IMG/VR virus record: IMGVR_UViG_3300028571_001339
Coordinates: 1 to 41,394 of that record
Strand: one strand, 5' to 3'
Length of the DNA stretch: 41,394 nucleotides
DNA from: a virus
Positions 1-7,529 of this stretch are shown here, in pieces. Below the pieces are notes generated by a model, which was not told the DNA's origin, searched no databases, and saw nothing but the letters and a program-made list of their open reading frames with translations. The first letter of the stretch is position 1. Each line of letters begins with the position of its first letter. A program made the position numbers and the translations under genes.

Positions 1-1
1 C

Positions 2-580
2 CTGCTGATGCCAGTCAGCGCCAAGGTTTCGCCCAATGACTTGTTTGTGAAAGACAAGTATGTGAGTGAAGAACTGCGCAACTTGGCCAAAGAGCTGGGC
101 ATCCTAATGGTAACTGCAAGTCAGTTGAACAGATCAGCTGTGGAAGAGATTGAATTTGATCACTCACACATTTCAGGTGGTATCTCTAAAATCAACACAG
201 CTGACAATGTGTTTGGTATTTTCACCAGCCGTGCCATGCGTGAACGTGGCAAATATCAGATACAGTGCATGAAGTCTCGAAGCTCGACCGGCGTTGGTCA
301 AAAAATTGATCTGGAGTACAATGTTGAAACAATGCGCATTACTGATGAAGGCGGGGAAGAATCCAACCGACCCCAAGGCTCAATCATGGATTCAATCAAG
401 GCCCGCAGCCAGGTCAAGCCTGTTGGTGCCCCAGAAGAGTCAGGCGGCACGTCTACTGCATGGGAACGTGCCACAGGAACTCCGGCCTGGGAAAAACCAC
501 CACAGGACACTGGAAAAATCACAGCAGATGTGCAAAGTGCCAAGCTAAAGCAACTGCTGGGACAGATCAAAGCAAATTAA
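2..580 (+). CDS. Replicative DNA helicase, DnaB/T4 gp41 family, C-terminal part (5' truncated)
   Basis: The reading frame is open from the first bases of the window, so only the C-terminal end of the gene is present. The visible part matches the RecA-like core of hexameric DnaB helicases: an LRNLAKEL helix, then the SQLNR motif (a hallmark of DnaB motif H3), a GGISKI...AD stretch and a late R/K-rich KSRSSTGVG segment. In this family the protein unwinds the replication fork and is loaded with primase. The last 60 or so residues are a Pro/Gly/Ser-rich linker ending in a short helix (KLKQLLGQI), plausibly a partner-binding tail. It converges with and overlaps the next, minus-strand gene by 4 bases. 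Family assignment is firm; orthology to gp41 is inferred. Confidence 0.85.
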   Translation: MLMPVSAKVSPNDLFVKDKYVSEELRNLAKELGILMVTASQLNRSAVEEIEFDHSHISGGISKINTADNVFGIFTSRAMRERGKYQIQCMKSRSSTGVGQKIDLEYNVETMRITDEGGEESNRPQGSIMDSIKARSQVKPVGAPEESGGTSTAWERATGTPAWEKPPQDTGKITADVQSAKLKQLLGQIKAN

Positions 581-1509
581 GCTATTTCTCCCTTGATCAC
601 AGCATAACGTAACACTACAGCATCACTTGCTGATGCTGCCATGATATTGCGTACAGACACTTGTGCATTGCCTGCATTACAGATTGCATTAAAATAGTAA
701 CCGCCTGCGTTGGCTGTGCTGGTTTGATTGAGTATCAGCAGGTCAGTGTTGCCAATGTAGGAATTGGTCAAGGTAAAATTCACTGTGGTGGCAGCCGCCA
801 GCGATGCATTGTTCAAGGTAATTTGTCCAACAGGTTTGTTTAATGTCACACCTGTGGCTTTGTTGGTTGCTTGTGTTACTGTGCCGCCTGTACCAGCAGC
901 TCCTTGATATCCAATTGTTTGCCCTTCGGCTGCTAACAAAGGACGATTCAAATCAAATATGGTAATGGTGGTTCCGCTGTCGGCTGTAAAGAAACGGAAC
1001 TGATATGTGCCTGTGGCAGCAAATGTAATCACATTGGCGCTGTAGCCTTGAACTCCTGTAGTGCCCAAGCTAACTGCCGCGGGCAAGGTCAATGTGTAGG
1101 CAGTGTTGGTAATGTTCACAGCAATGTCAATGCTGCCGGCATCACCGGCCACGGGCCAGTTGGCAAAACTCAGGGAAACACTGCCTGTGGTTGTGATGTA
1201 CTGAAACTGTCCAGCAGAATAGTCCACGGTGACTGTGCCCGCAGTGGCTGTGTTTTGTAGATAAGTGTAACTGACGTCATTGAGTTTGACAGCATAAATC
1301 AGGTTGTCATTCATGTTGTTGTCCAGGGTGCCACCTGTCAGGGCAGATTTAACCACAACCTTGCTCTGCAAGTCAGTGATTTCATCGGCAGCATACTGAA
1401 AATTGGTTTTTGTAGCGGTGAAATTGTCCCGCATGCCTTGAGTGTTGTTGGGTTGCCCGGCAATGGGGTAGGCACCGTCGATGTTGTTGGGATTGATTGC
1501 GCTGGTCAT
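577..1509 (-). CDS. Virion structural or tail-fibre-like protein
   Basis: 310 residues. The N-terminus carries the pattern NNIDGAYPIAGQPNNTQGMR followed by DNF and a KTNFQYAADEI helix. I recall this pattern from N-termini of structural proteins in environmental T4-like phages. The rest is Gly/Thr/Asn-rich and predicted all-beta, with many TxTxT strands and almost no charged residues, typical of tail-fibre or neck appendage proteins. It is transcribed from the minus strand, with a late box (GATAAATA on minus, 1531-1538) and an AAGGAT ribosome site before its ATG. Exact role unknown; virion location is inferred from composition and promoter class. Confidence 0.6.
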   Translation of the reverse strand: MTSAINPNNIDGAYPIAGQPNNTQGMRDNFTATKTNFQYAADEITDLQSKVVVKSALTGGTLDNNMNDNLIYAVKLNDVSYTYLQNTATAGTVTVDYSAGQFQYITTTGSVSLSFANWPVAGDAGSIDIAVNITNTAYTLTLPAAVSLGTTGVQGYSANVITFAATGTYQFRFFTADSGTTITIFDLNRPLLAAEGQTIGYQGAAGTGGTVTQATNKATGVTLNKPVGQITLNNASLAAATTVNFTLTNSYIGNTDLLILNQTSTANAGGYYFNAICNAGNAQVSVRNIMAASASDAVVLRYAVIKGEIA

Positions 1510-1530
1510 TTGAGATCCTTGTGTTGCAGA

Positions 1531-1538
1531 TATTTATC
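1531..1538 (-). promoter_or_regulatory. Late promoter box GATAAATA
   Basis: Read on the minus strand this is GATAAATA, close to the T4 late consensus TATAAATA. It lies 22 bases upstream of the ATG of the minus-strand virion gene. It is divergent from a second late box at 1554-1560. Confidence 0.6.
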
Positions 1539-1553
1539 GTTAGTCCCAACACG

Positions 1554-1560
1554 CTAAATA
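1554..1560 (+). promoter_or_regulatory. Late promoter box CTAAATA
   Basis: CTAAATA lies 17 bases before the ATG at 1578. The same heptamer recurs before other structural genes in the window (4538, 8240, 19212, and 40047 on minus). Confidence 0.6.
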
Positions 1561-1577
1561 ATCAAAAGGCTGATATA

Positions 1578-1826
1578 ATGCAAAAAAGAACCCGCAGCAT
1601 TCTTGAAGAACTTGACAGCATGTATGTTGAACGTGATCGCAGACTGATCATTGAAAACCGTGCTGGCAACCTCATTGAGACTGCTATTCGCTTGCTGGAA
1701 CAAATTGATGCAGAGTACACACCCGAGCAAGCAGAAAACCTCACTCGCAAATTGTTGAATGCAATACGCACTCGAGACACCGGAAAGTTTGCTAGATCAG
1801 TACGGAGAACACATGCAGATTCATGA
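1578..1826 (+). CDS. Small charged helical protein, unknown
   Basis: 82 residues, almost entirely predicted helix and rich in Arg/Glu (starts MQKRTRSILEEL). The start at 1578 is the first ATG after the CTAAATA late box; a longer in-frame extension would run through that promoter and is unlikely. The 3' end overlaps the next gene by 14 bases, so the two are probably translated together. The late promoter and position among structural genes suggest a head or packaged component. No family recognised. Confidence 0.6.
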   Translation: MQKRTRSILEELDSMYVERDRRLIIENRAGNLIETAIRLLEQIDAEYTPEQAENLTRKLLNAIRTRDTGKFARSVRRTHADS

Positions 1827-2595
1827 ACTAAGTCGCCGCCGCCAAACCAATGAAGGATTTATGGATGCCATGAGAGCCATTAAATCTGGAGCGGCACAGA
1901 GCATTAACCAAAATTTGGGAACCAATATTGGTGGTGCCACAGCCGGGGCCACAGTTGCTCCGGGCTATGCGCAACAGGCAGCCACTGGTGCAACAGCACC
2001 TTTGATCAACAAAATAGCTCAAGAAAAGTCTGAGCAGTGGGACCAGACCTTGGCAGCGGCCATGAAAAACGAAAACACTCCTTACATGAGTCAGCTGGAT
2101 GGTAACAATTTAACCACCATTGCAACAAAAATGGTCAACAATGATTTAAGAACTCTGGGAAATGATTATAAAACTCTAGCAGCCAATATTGATCCTGCCA
2201 GCATGGGCGGCAAGGGACAGCAAATGGCCCGGGATATCGTGACACGAATTGATAATGAAATTACAGAGTTGATCAACACAGCTAAAAATCCCAGCTACAA
2301 TCCCAAAACACTAAAAGACCTAAATCAAAAATCTTGGCAAAAACTGGCTGGATTAATCCACACCGCCATGAGCATGGGCCAATTTCAGCGCGGCGCATCA
2401 AACCCAGCCGCAGCCACTGCCAGTAATCCTGCTGCAAGTCCTCAACTGAATGCTGCCATGCAGGCCATGGGGGTTGATGCCGCTGGACTCATGAAGCTCA
2501 ATGCCGCAGTGCGCCAATCAGGACAAAAACTAAACATCACATCTACAGGTTCTTCCCTTGTGGACAGTCTTTTGAAAGCAGCAAAATTGTTATGA
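1813..2595 (+). CDS. Putative head or packaged protein with N-terminal IHE tag
   Basis: 260 residues starting MQIHELSRRRQ. The start at 1813 is preceded by a good GGAG site at 1804-1807; the longer in-frame start at 1759 lacks one. The sequence is Ala/Asn/Gln-rich with helical stretches, a glycine-alanine patch near residues 35-60 and an NPAAATASNPAAS linker near residues 197-210. The N-terminal M-x-[ILV]-x-E pattern is shared with the genes at 2592, 6198 and 7118 and resembles the (I/L)-x-E cleavage signal of the T4 prohead protease. It overlaps the next gene by 4 bases (ATGA). No enzymatic motif was seen; function is inferred only from context. Confidence 0.6.
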   Translation: MQIHELSRRRQTNEGFMDAMRAIKSGAAQSINQNLGTNIGGATAGATVAPGYAQQAATGATAPLINKIAQEKSEQWDQTLAAAMKNENTPYMSQLDGNNLTTIATKMVNNDLRTLGNDYKTLAANIDPASMGGKGQQMARDIVTRIDNEITELINTAKNPSYNPKTLKDLNQKSWQKLAGLIHTAMSMGQFQRGASNPAAATASNPAASPQLNAAMQAMGVDAAGLMKLNAAVRQSGQKLNITSTGSSLVDSLLKAAKLL

Positions 2596-4523
2596 ATGTA
2601 TTTGAAGGTGGCAACGTATTCAAAGATAAAATGGGCATACCACTGACCCAGCGTATCAATCAGGCCGACATTCCCGGCACCATACAGTGGTTGGAAACAG
2701 TGTTGGACATGGACCTGTCCGGTGACGACGATCCTGACACAGGATACCCCAGCCGCTGGCTGGGCAGCACCGGCAAAAAAGAATCGTCAGGTGATCTTGA
2801 CATTGCCATTGACACCAATCAAGCCTCCAAGGAAGCCGTTGCCGCCAAGCTGACTCAGTTTGTCACCAGTCAGGGGCAGGATCCACGTGAGTGGGTAAAA
2901 AAAGCCGGCGAAGTACACTTCAAGACTCCCATCAACGGTGACCCTGCACAAGGCTTTGTGCAAACAGACTTTATGTTTTTTCCCAATGTGGACTGGGGCA
3001 CATTCTTCTACTCTGGTGGGGTAGACTCTGCGTATAAAGGCATGAACCGCAATGTACTGATGAGTAGTATTGCCAAGCAACTGGGACTCAAGGTCGGTGC
3101 CAACGGCATGTTTAGCCGTGCAACCAATCAACTGGTCAACCATGGCATGGATCCTGACTATGTGGCGTCGGTGTTATTGGGCCCAGGACATGACCGTAAA
3201 AGTTTAAAAAACGTAGAAACCATTTACAATGCTCTGTCAGCTGATCCTCAGCGTGATGCCAAGCTGGCAGATTTCCGTGAATATCTCCAGCGTGAGGGCG
3301 CAAGCGAGCCCAGCGTGGTCAAAGAAAATGATGTGAACTTCCTGGCTCGCCTGCGTGATCGCATTGTGAATCAAGGCATGCAGGCCATAGTGGAAAACCC
3401 TGGGTCTGCCAATCCCTATCAGTTGTATGAAGCCGAGGCCGCTGGAGTTGGCGGTAGAGCCAAGGGCATTGAACACCTGGAAGATCTGGTGTTCCGCAAA
3501 GGATCACAGGGTGTGCGTGAAGCACTGGCCATTATTGATGCTGCCGCGGCCAATCCTGGTGGCACCACCACGGTGAAATGGGATGGCAAACCAGCCATAA
3601 TTTTTGGGCGCAAACCCAGCACAGGTGAATTTGTACTCACAGACGGTTCGGGATTTGAAGCCAAGGGCTACGATGGACTTGCCACCAGTGTTGATCAACT
3701 GGCACAGTTCATGAACATGCGATCAGGCGATCGTCGCGAATTGATTCAGTTGTATGCCACACTGTGGCCCATGCTGGAAGCAGCAACGCCAGCCAACTTC
3801 CGGGGCTATGTCAAGGGTGACTTGTTGTACATGGATACCCCACCCGAAGTGTCGGGAAACTATGTGTTCCAGCCCAACACAGTTGAGTACAGAATTCCAG
3901 CTCAAAGTTCCTTGGGTCAGCGCATTGGTGCCAGCACAGTGGGCATTGCCATGCACAGCATGTATGCAGATCAGGGCGAGTCTCGACAGCCTCTGAGTCG
4001 TGTGAAATTTGTGGATGTTCCGGGACTGTTGTTGATTGAACCAATATACGGCAACGAAATTACCCCCAACAAACCATTGATCAAAGAAATCAAAACACTG
4101 TTGAGCACTCGGGGCACTGCAATTGACACCTTGTTTAATCCTGCAGAATTACGCACTCAACAGATCACAGACCTAGCCAAGCTGTGTGTGGACTACATCA
4201 ACTATAGAATCGGCACAGGGCATTTTGAAAATCTCCTGGGCGAATTTGGTAAATGGTTGCAGAGCAAGGTCAGCCCTAGAAAATTCAACAACATCATTGA
4301 ATACCTCAAAAGTCCCAGTTCCAACACTGAAGGCATGGCAGCGGCATTTACCCTGTTCTTGCTGTTGCATGATCTCAAGATGGATGTGCTGCAACAGCTG
4401 GACCGGCAGAGCCCGGGCAACGAGGGCTGGGTCATGGCCACACCGTCGGGCTATGCCAAAGCTGTGGATCGTTTTGACTTTACTGCTAGAAATCGTGCTC
4501 GAAACAATCCTCAATCAGCGTGA
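2592..4523 (+). CDS. Two-domain protein: pol-beta-type nucleotidyltransferase plus ligase-like KxDG domain
   Basis: 643 residues. Residues 58-74 read GSTGKKESSGDLDIAID, the GS...DxD signature of the pol-beta nucleotidyltransferase fold, and a third acidic residue follows at D126 (VQTDFMF). A second region has KWDG at 329-332 followed by PAIIFGR, like motif I of covalent nucleotidyltransferases (DNA/RNA ligases and capping enzymes). It also has YVKGDLLYMD near 406-415, which could stand for motif III. This half resembles a phage family I recall as DUF6267. The N-terminus MNVFEGG fits the short tag seen in neighbouring structural genes. Substrate and activity are unknown. The pol-beta motif is fairly clear; calling the second domain ligase-like is an inference from a short motif. 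Confidence 0.65.
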   Translation: MNVFEGGNVFKDKMGIPLTQRINQADIPGTIQWLETVLDMDLSGDDDPDTGYPSRWLGSTGKKESSGDLDIAIDTNQASKEAVAAKLTQFVTSQGQDPREWVKKAGEVHFKTPINGDPAQGFVQTDFMFFPNVDWGTFFYSGGVDSAYKGMNRNVLMSSIAKQLGLKVGANGMFSRATNQLVNHGMDPDYVASVLLGPGHDRKSLKNVETIYNALSADPQRDAKLADFREYLQREGASEPSVVKENDVNFLARLRDRIVNQGMQAIVENPGSANPYQLYEAEAAGVGGRAKGIEHLEDLVFRKGSQGVREALAIIDAAAANPGGTTTVKWDGKPAIIFGRKPSTGEFVLTDGSGFEAKGYDGLATSVDQLAQFMNMRSGDRRELIQLYATLWPMLEAATPANFRGYVKGDLLYMDTPPEVSGNYVFQPNTVEYRIPAQSSLGQRIGASTVGIAMHSMYADQGESRQPLSRVKFVDVPGLLLIEPIYGNEITPNKPLIKEIKTLLSTRGTAIDTLFNPAELRTQQITDLAKLCVDYINYRIGTGHFENLLGEFGKWLQSKVSPRKFNNIIEYLKSPSSNTEGMAAAFTLFLLLHDLKMDVLQQLDRQSPGNEGWVMATPSGYAKAVDRFDFTARNRARNNPQSA

Positions 4524-4537
4524 TTTTTACCAAATGA

Positions 4538-4544
4538 CTAAATA
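4538..4544 (+). promoter_or_regulatory. Late promoter box CTAAATA
   Basis: CTAAATA lies 43 bases upstream of the ATG at 4588, just after the stop of the two-domain gene. A stem-loop at 4547-4567 starts where the transcript should begin. Confidence 0.65.
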
Positions 4545-4546
4545 AG

Positions 4547-4567
4547 TGTAGGGCAAAGACGCCCACA
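4547..4567 (+). promoter_or_regulatory. 5' leader hairpin
   Basis: TGT-A-GGGC pairs with GCCC-ACA around the loop AAAGAC, with one bulged A. It sits at the predicted 5' end of the late transcript for the gene at 4588. It could protect the message or shape translation. Comparable hairpins follow the late boxes at 28423, 28954 and 40098. Confidence 0.5.
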
Positions 4568-4587
4568 AACTTAAAGGAAAATCTATC

Positions 4588-4986
4588 ATGGCTTATTTTA
4601 CTCGTGTTAATGGTGATGCACAACCAGTATTTGCATTGGACGTACAGAACGGTCCACTGAGCCCAACCAGCAACATTGCTGCCAACGGCCCAGTACAACC
4701 AGCTGGCCCCAAACTGGAATTTTTCAGCTTGACTGCCAACGCTACTCTGATTGCTCAAGGTGGTGTTAATGGTTACATTTCCAACGTTATTCAAGCAGTT
4801 CAACAAACTGCCACCGTTGCAATGTATCAAGTTACTCCCAGTGCTCCAACTGTGTTGAACATTGCCCTGTACCCAACAGGTGCTTACACCACTGCCACTC
4901 TAGTTGCTGCTGCTCAAACAGCCAACGCTGCTATTGGTATCCCAACAGCCAACGTTGCTGGCTCAGCTACTTTCACTAACGTCTAA
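4588..4986 (+). CDS. Small Ala/Thr-rich virion protein, possibly head decoration
   Basis: 132 residues, very rich in Ala, Thr, Val and Asn, with few charged residues and no cysteine. It is bounded by its own late promoter with a leader hairpin, an AAAGGAAAA ribosome site, and a strong terminator, so it forms a single-gene transcript. That design is typical of an abundant structural protein such as a capsid decoration or tail protein. No family is recognised and the decoration role is a guess from size, composition and transcription unit. Confidence 0.65.
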   Translation: MAYFTRVNGDAQPVFALDVQNGPLSPTSNIAANGPVQPAGPKLEFFSLTANATLIAQGGVNGYISNVIQAVQQTATVAMYQVTPSAPTVLNIALYPTGAYTTATLVAAAQTANAAIGIPTANVAGSATFTNV

Positions 4987-5005
4987 TCCACGCTGGTATT
5001 GAACG

Positions 5006-5031
5006 GCCCTGGAATATTCCAGGGCTTTTCT
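5006..5031 (+). terminator. Intrinsic terminator
   Basis: A perfect 20-base palindrome (GCCCTGGAAT/ATTCCAGGGC, 5006-5025) is followed by TTTTCTTT. It lies 20 bases after the stop of the gene ending at 4986. Confidence 0.85.
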
Positions 5032-5038
5032 TTGACCG

Positions 5039-5045
5039 TTAAATA
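5039..5045 (+). promoter_or_regulatory. Possible late promoter box TTAAATA
   Basis: TTAAATA lies 8 bases before the ATG at 5054. It would start a transcript almost at the start codon. It comes directly after a terminator, so some promoter is needed here; this is the only candidate I see. Confidence 0.4.
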
Positions 5046-5053
5046 CCAGTGGA

Positions 5054-5497
5054 ATGAAAATACTGTGTCGTACTCTTTTTGATTGCAGCCGCACCGGCGT
5101 TACCGGGCACTTCAAAGCCACAGCCATGCCTTTTCAGGATCATGCTGGACAATGGGTGCGCAATCAGCATGACTGGAACAAGAGTCGCAACCAACAACGC
5201 AACTGGGAAACACTGTTACAGATCATTGGATTGAGAACACAGCCGTTTGAACTGTCTAATCCTGTGTGCGATGCAGGCACCTGGGAATTCACTTTTATCA
5301 CAGAGTCCGAAGGTGTTTATGGTTTATCCAATGATCCTGATCCCTTGGCCGGACTCAAGCATGATTGTGACAACGTGCCCATGATGATCAATCTAGATGA
5401 AGAATATGGTATTGACCCTTGTTTGATCACCCAAGGTCACGCACAAAATATTTGGTTTGAATTGGTAAATACAGCATTGGAGAATTCTCATGTCTGA
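5054..5497 (+). CDS. Conserved phage protein of unknown function
   Basis: 147 residues starting MKILCRTLFDCSRTGVTGHF. It has five cysteines, several Trp and an acidic middle (SNDPDPLAGLKHDCDN). The N-terminal TLFDCSRTGVTGHF block reminds me of conserved hypothetical proteins in marine T4-like phages, but I cannot name a family. It begins a run of four genes overlapping by 4-50 bases, which points to one translation-coupled operon. No signal peptide or membrane segment. Confidence 0.6.
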   Translation: MKILCRTLFDCSRTGVTGHFKATAMPFQDHAGQWVRNQHDWNKSRNQQRNWETLLQIIGLRTQPFELSNPVCDAGTWEFTFITESEGVYGLSNDPDPLAGLKHDCDNVPMMINLDEEYGIDPCLITQGHAQNIWFELVNTALENSHV

Positions 5498-5753
5498 AAC
5501 TACTGAAATTGAAAAACACAGTTTAGAAGCTCATGTTGAGTTGTGCGCTGAGCGTTATAAAATGCTAGAGCACAAACTGGAAGTTGTGGAATTGTCAGTC
5601 AACGAAGTCAAAGAAAATCTTGACGGAATTGGGGTAAAAATAGACTCAATATCCAACAAACGCAATGATCAGATCATTGGCTGGGGCATGGCTATCATTG
5701 GTGCCTTGGCAGCCACTGTGGCCTGGCTGTTGCAACAATATGTTTTGAAATGA
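5490..5753 (+). CDS. Small tail-anchored coiled-coil membrane protein
   Basis: 87 residues. Residues about 10-60 form a heptad-rich coiled coil (MLEHKLEVVELSVNEVKENL). A single hydrophobic segment follows near residues 64-83 (IIGWGMAIIGALAATVAWLL), with the terminus just beyond. This layout resembles XhlA-type haemolysin/holin-accessory proteins, so a lysis or membrane-anchoring role is possible. It overlaps the previous gene by 8 bases and the next by 4. The topology is clear; the XhlA comparison is by architecture only. Confidence 0.6.
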   Translation: MSETTEIEKHSLEAHVELCAERYKMLEHKLEVVELSVNEVKENLDGIGVKIDSISNKRNDQIIGWGMAIIGALAATVAWLLQQYVLK

Positions 5754-6247
5754 CACCAACCGAAAAACTAGAACGATTTGCCGACCGAGAACTGCGGCGT
5801 AACATACAGCACATTCTAGTTGACAATGGGTCAGACACAGTGGTGGCATTTGGTGTGTATGTGATACACCAACAAAGTCAATTGGTAACAGTGTCAACCC
5901 CAGATCAAGAGCATGGTGAGTTCAGCAATCGACGCACAGCACTGAGCTGGTGTACCGCTGACAAGTTTAAAAAATACAATCTAGCACGAGAAATACAACA
6001 ACTAGATCAACGACGTCGTGGGTTGATTAATGATTTGTACTGTCGTACAACTCTACGGGATCGCAGTCGTGATGCAGAGTTCAAAGAAATGATTACAACC
6101 AAACTAGAACCCAAGGTCGAACACCTGCGTTACATAAATACTGAGTTAGAAAAATGTATAAATCAGGCTAAATACCTGCAAATTAGAGGATTCAATAATG
6201 AAACTGCAAGAACTCTCGGCTCCCAAGCCAGCAAAGCAAATAGCTAA
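5750..6247 (+). CDS. Unknown charged helical protein
   Basis: 165 residues. The N-terminal third is a mixed alpha/beta domain (residues 1-70, with a VVAFGVYVIH strand). The rest is long charged helix (EIQQLDQRRRGLINDLY, then EMITTKLEPKVEHLRYINTEL), likely a coiled coil. The 3' end runs 50 bases into the next gene, an unusually long overlap in this window. The organisation suggests co-expression with the head-like genes that follow. No family recognised. Confidence 0.55.
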   Translation: MTPTEKLERFADRELRRNIQHILVDNGSDTVVAFGVYVIHQQSQLVTVSTPDQEHGEFSNRRTALSWCTADKFKKYNLAREIQQLDQRRRGLINDLYCRTTLRDRSRDAEFKEMITTKLEPKVEHLRYINTELEKCINQAKYLQIRGFNNETARTLGSQASKANS

Positions 6248-7118
6248 AGTATTTGAAAGTTACTTTGGTAACAACATCAAGTTTGACCGTCTCACCACTG
6301 GTCAAACTCGTGCCATGTTGACCAAGGTACGTGGTATTCTTGGCGAAGCTCGCAAGAGCAGTGCTCGCCACACCAGCGAACAAAATCCTCAATATTTGCA
6401 ATTGGTCATGATGGAACAAGCACTGATAACCAGATTATCAGAAGACTTGCCAGTCCCACCAGGCCAACAAGCACAGCAAACAGATCCTGCACAGGCCGTG
6501 GCCAAGGTCAAGGACCCCAAATTGGCTGCTGCTCTTAAAAAGTCAGCTGCTGGTCAAACACTGAATCCCGATGAACAAAAAATGGTAGCCGGTGCTGCTC
6601 TCATGAAAGCCGAAAGCCGTTTGCGCAATGCATACCGCATGCTGAAAGAATCAGAAGTTCAACAAGCCCAAGTGGTGTTGGCTGCACAGGATCTAGTGGA
6701 CAAAATGCAAGGCATGTTGGAAGATGTCAGTGAACTACAGTTCAAAGAACTACCTGCACTAGTTGATTCCATCAAGAATCAAGTGGGCATTGACCAGGCC
6801 ACACAGTTCAATGCTGATGCCTCAGCGGCGCTGAGTGGACTGTTACAAAACATTCAAGGTTCCAAACAACAACTTGACGCTGCGCTGGGCGTGGTAACTG
6901 GTCAAGCACCCGCAGGTGCCATGGCCGGCGACATGGCAGCTGCCAATGCTGGTATTGATGCCGCAGCAGGCGACATGGCCGCCGCAGGAGAAGCAGGTGC
7001 CATGGCCGGTGCCGAAGCCGGTGTTGACGATCTTGATGCCATGGCAGCTGATGCTGGTGCCGAGCTAGATGCTGAAGAACCCGCAGGTGGCGCTGGCCTA
7101 GGTCGCGCTCGTCGCTGA
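6198..7118 (+). CDS. Putative prohead core or internal head protein
   Basis: 306 residues, starting MKLQELSAPKPAKQ. Mostly helical and charged in the middle (ESRLRNAYRMLKESEVQQAQVV... a segment I recall from environmental T4-like phages). The acidic, low-complexity tail from about residue 235 is made almost entirely of Ala, Gly, Met and Asp/Glu. It ends in a basic GLGRARR. An acidic, helical, Ala-rich protein with an (I/L)-x-E N-terminal tag fits a T4-style scaffold or internal core protein cleaved by the prohead protease. It ends in a TGATG overlap with the next gene. Role inferred from composition and context. Confidence 0.55.
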   Translation: MKLQELSAPKPAKQIAKVFESYFGNNIKFDRLTTGQTRAMLTKVRGILGEARKSSARHTSEQNPQYLQLVMMEQALITRLSEDLPVPPGQQAQQTDPAQAVAKVKDPKLAAALKKSAAGQTLNPDEQKMVAGAALMKAESRLRNAYRMLKESEVQQAQVVLAAQDLVDKMQGMLEDVSELQFKELPALVDSIKNQVGIDQATQFNADASAALSGLLQNIQGSKQQLDAALGVVTGQAPAGAMAGDMAAANAGIDAAAGDMAAAGEAGAMAGAEAGVDDLDAMAADAGAELDAEEPAGGAGLGRARR

Positions 7119-7480
7119 TGAAAATATTTGAAGTTGCAGACTTTCCAGGAGCCACTCCTGATCCTGAACAATTGTTGGGGCTGGTACAGTTTCTTGATGG
7201 CCGCGCCGAAGACACTGGTGCCAAAAAACAAATCAGTGTTGCTGCATTTATTCAACTGGCACAGAGTTTAGACATTGATGTCAGCCAAGACAACGTGGCC
7301 GATCTAGTGGGGCAACCTCCCTTGAGTCAGGTGCTGAATCCCATGGAACCCGGCGCAAACACCATTACATTCAAATCACCAGGTCAAGAAGCCGCGCCGG
7401 GCATGCCAGTCAACAAGGCACAGGACATTGTGGCCACAGCTGCCAAATCAGCCATGAAAAAAGACCGCAGTCTCGGTTAA
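7118..7480 (+). CDS. Small protein with N-terminal IFE tag, possible head component
   Basis: 120 residues, starting MKIFEVADFPG. It is acidic and Pro/Gly-rich, with helical segments near 20-45 and 50-60 and a basic helical end (AKSAMKKDRSLG). It starts on the last base of the previous stop codon, so it is translationally coupled to the core-like protein. The M-K-[IL]-x-E start matches its neighbours. No known fold recognised. Confidence 0.55.
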   Translation: MKIFEVADFPGATPDPEQLLGLVQFLDGRAEDTGAKKQISVAAFIQLAQSLDIDVSQDNVADLVGQPPLSQVLNPMEPGANTITFKSPGQEAAPGMPVNKAQDIVATAAKSAMKKDRSLG

Positions 7481-7494
7481 CATTGGCTTTGTAG

Positions 7495-7523
7495 TTGACA
7501 CTGGGTGGTTTTTGTGTTATACT
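7495..7523 (+). promoter_or_regulatory. Sigma70-type promoter
   Basis: TTGACA, 17-base spacer, TATACT. Only six bases separate the -10 from the ATG at 7530, so the transcript should begin on or next to the start codon (leaderless). Confidence 0.75.
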
Positions 7524-7529
7524 ACAAAA

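Noticed and set aside
1497-1577. Upstream in-frame extension of the gene at 1578
   Set aside because: It would run through a late promoter box and the divergent gene's start region.
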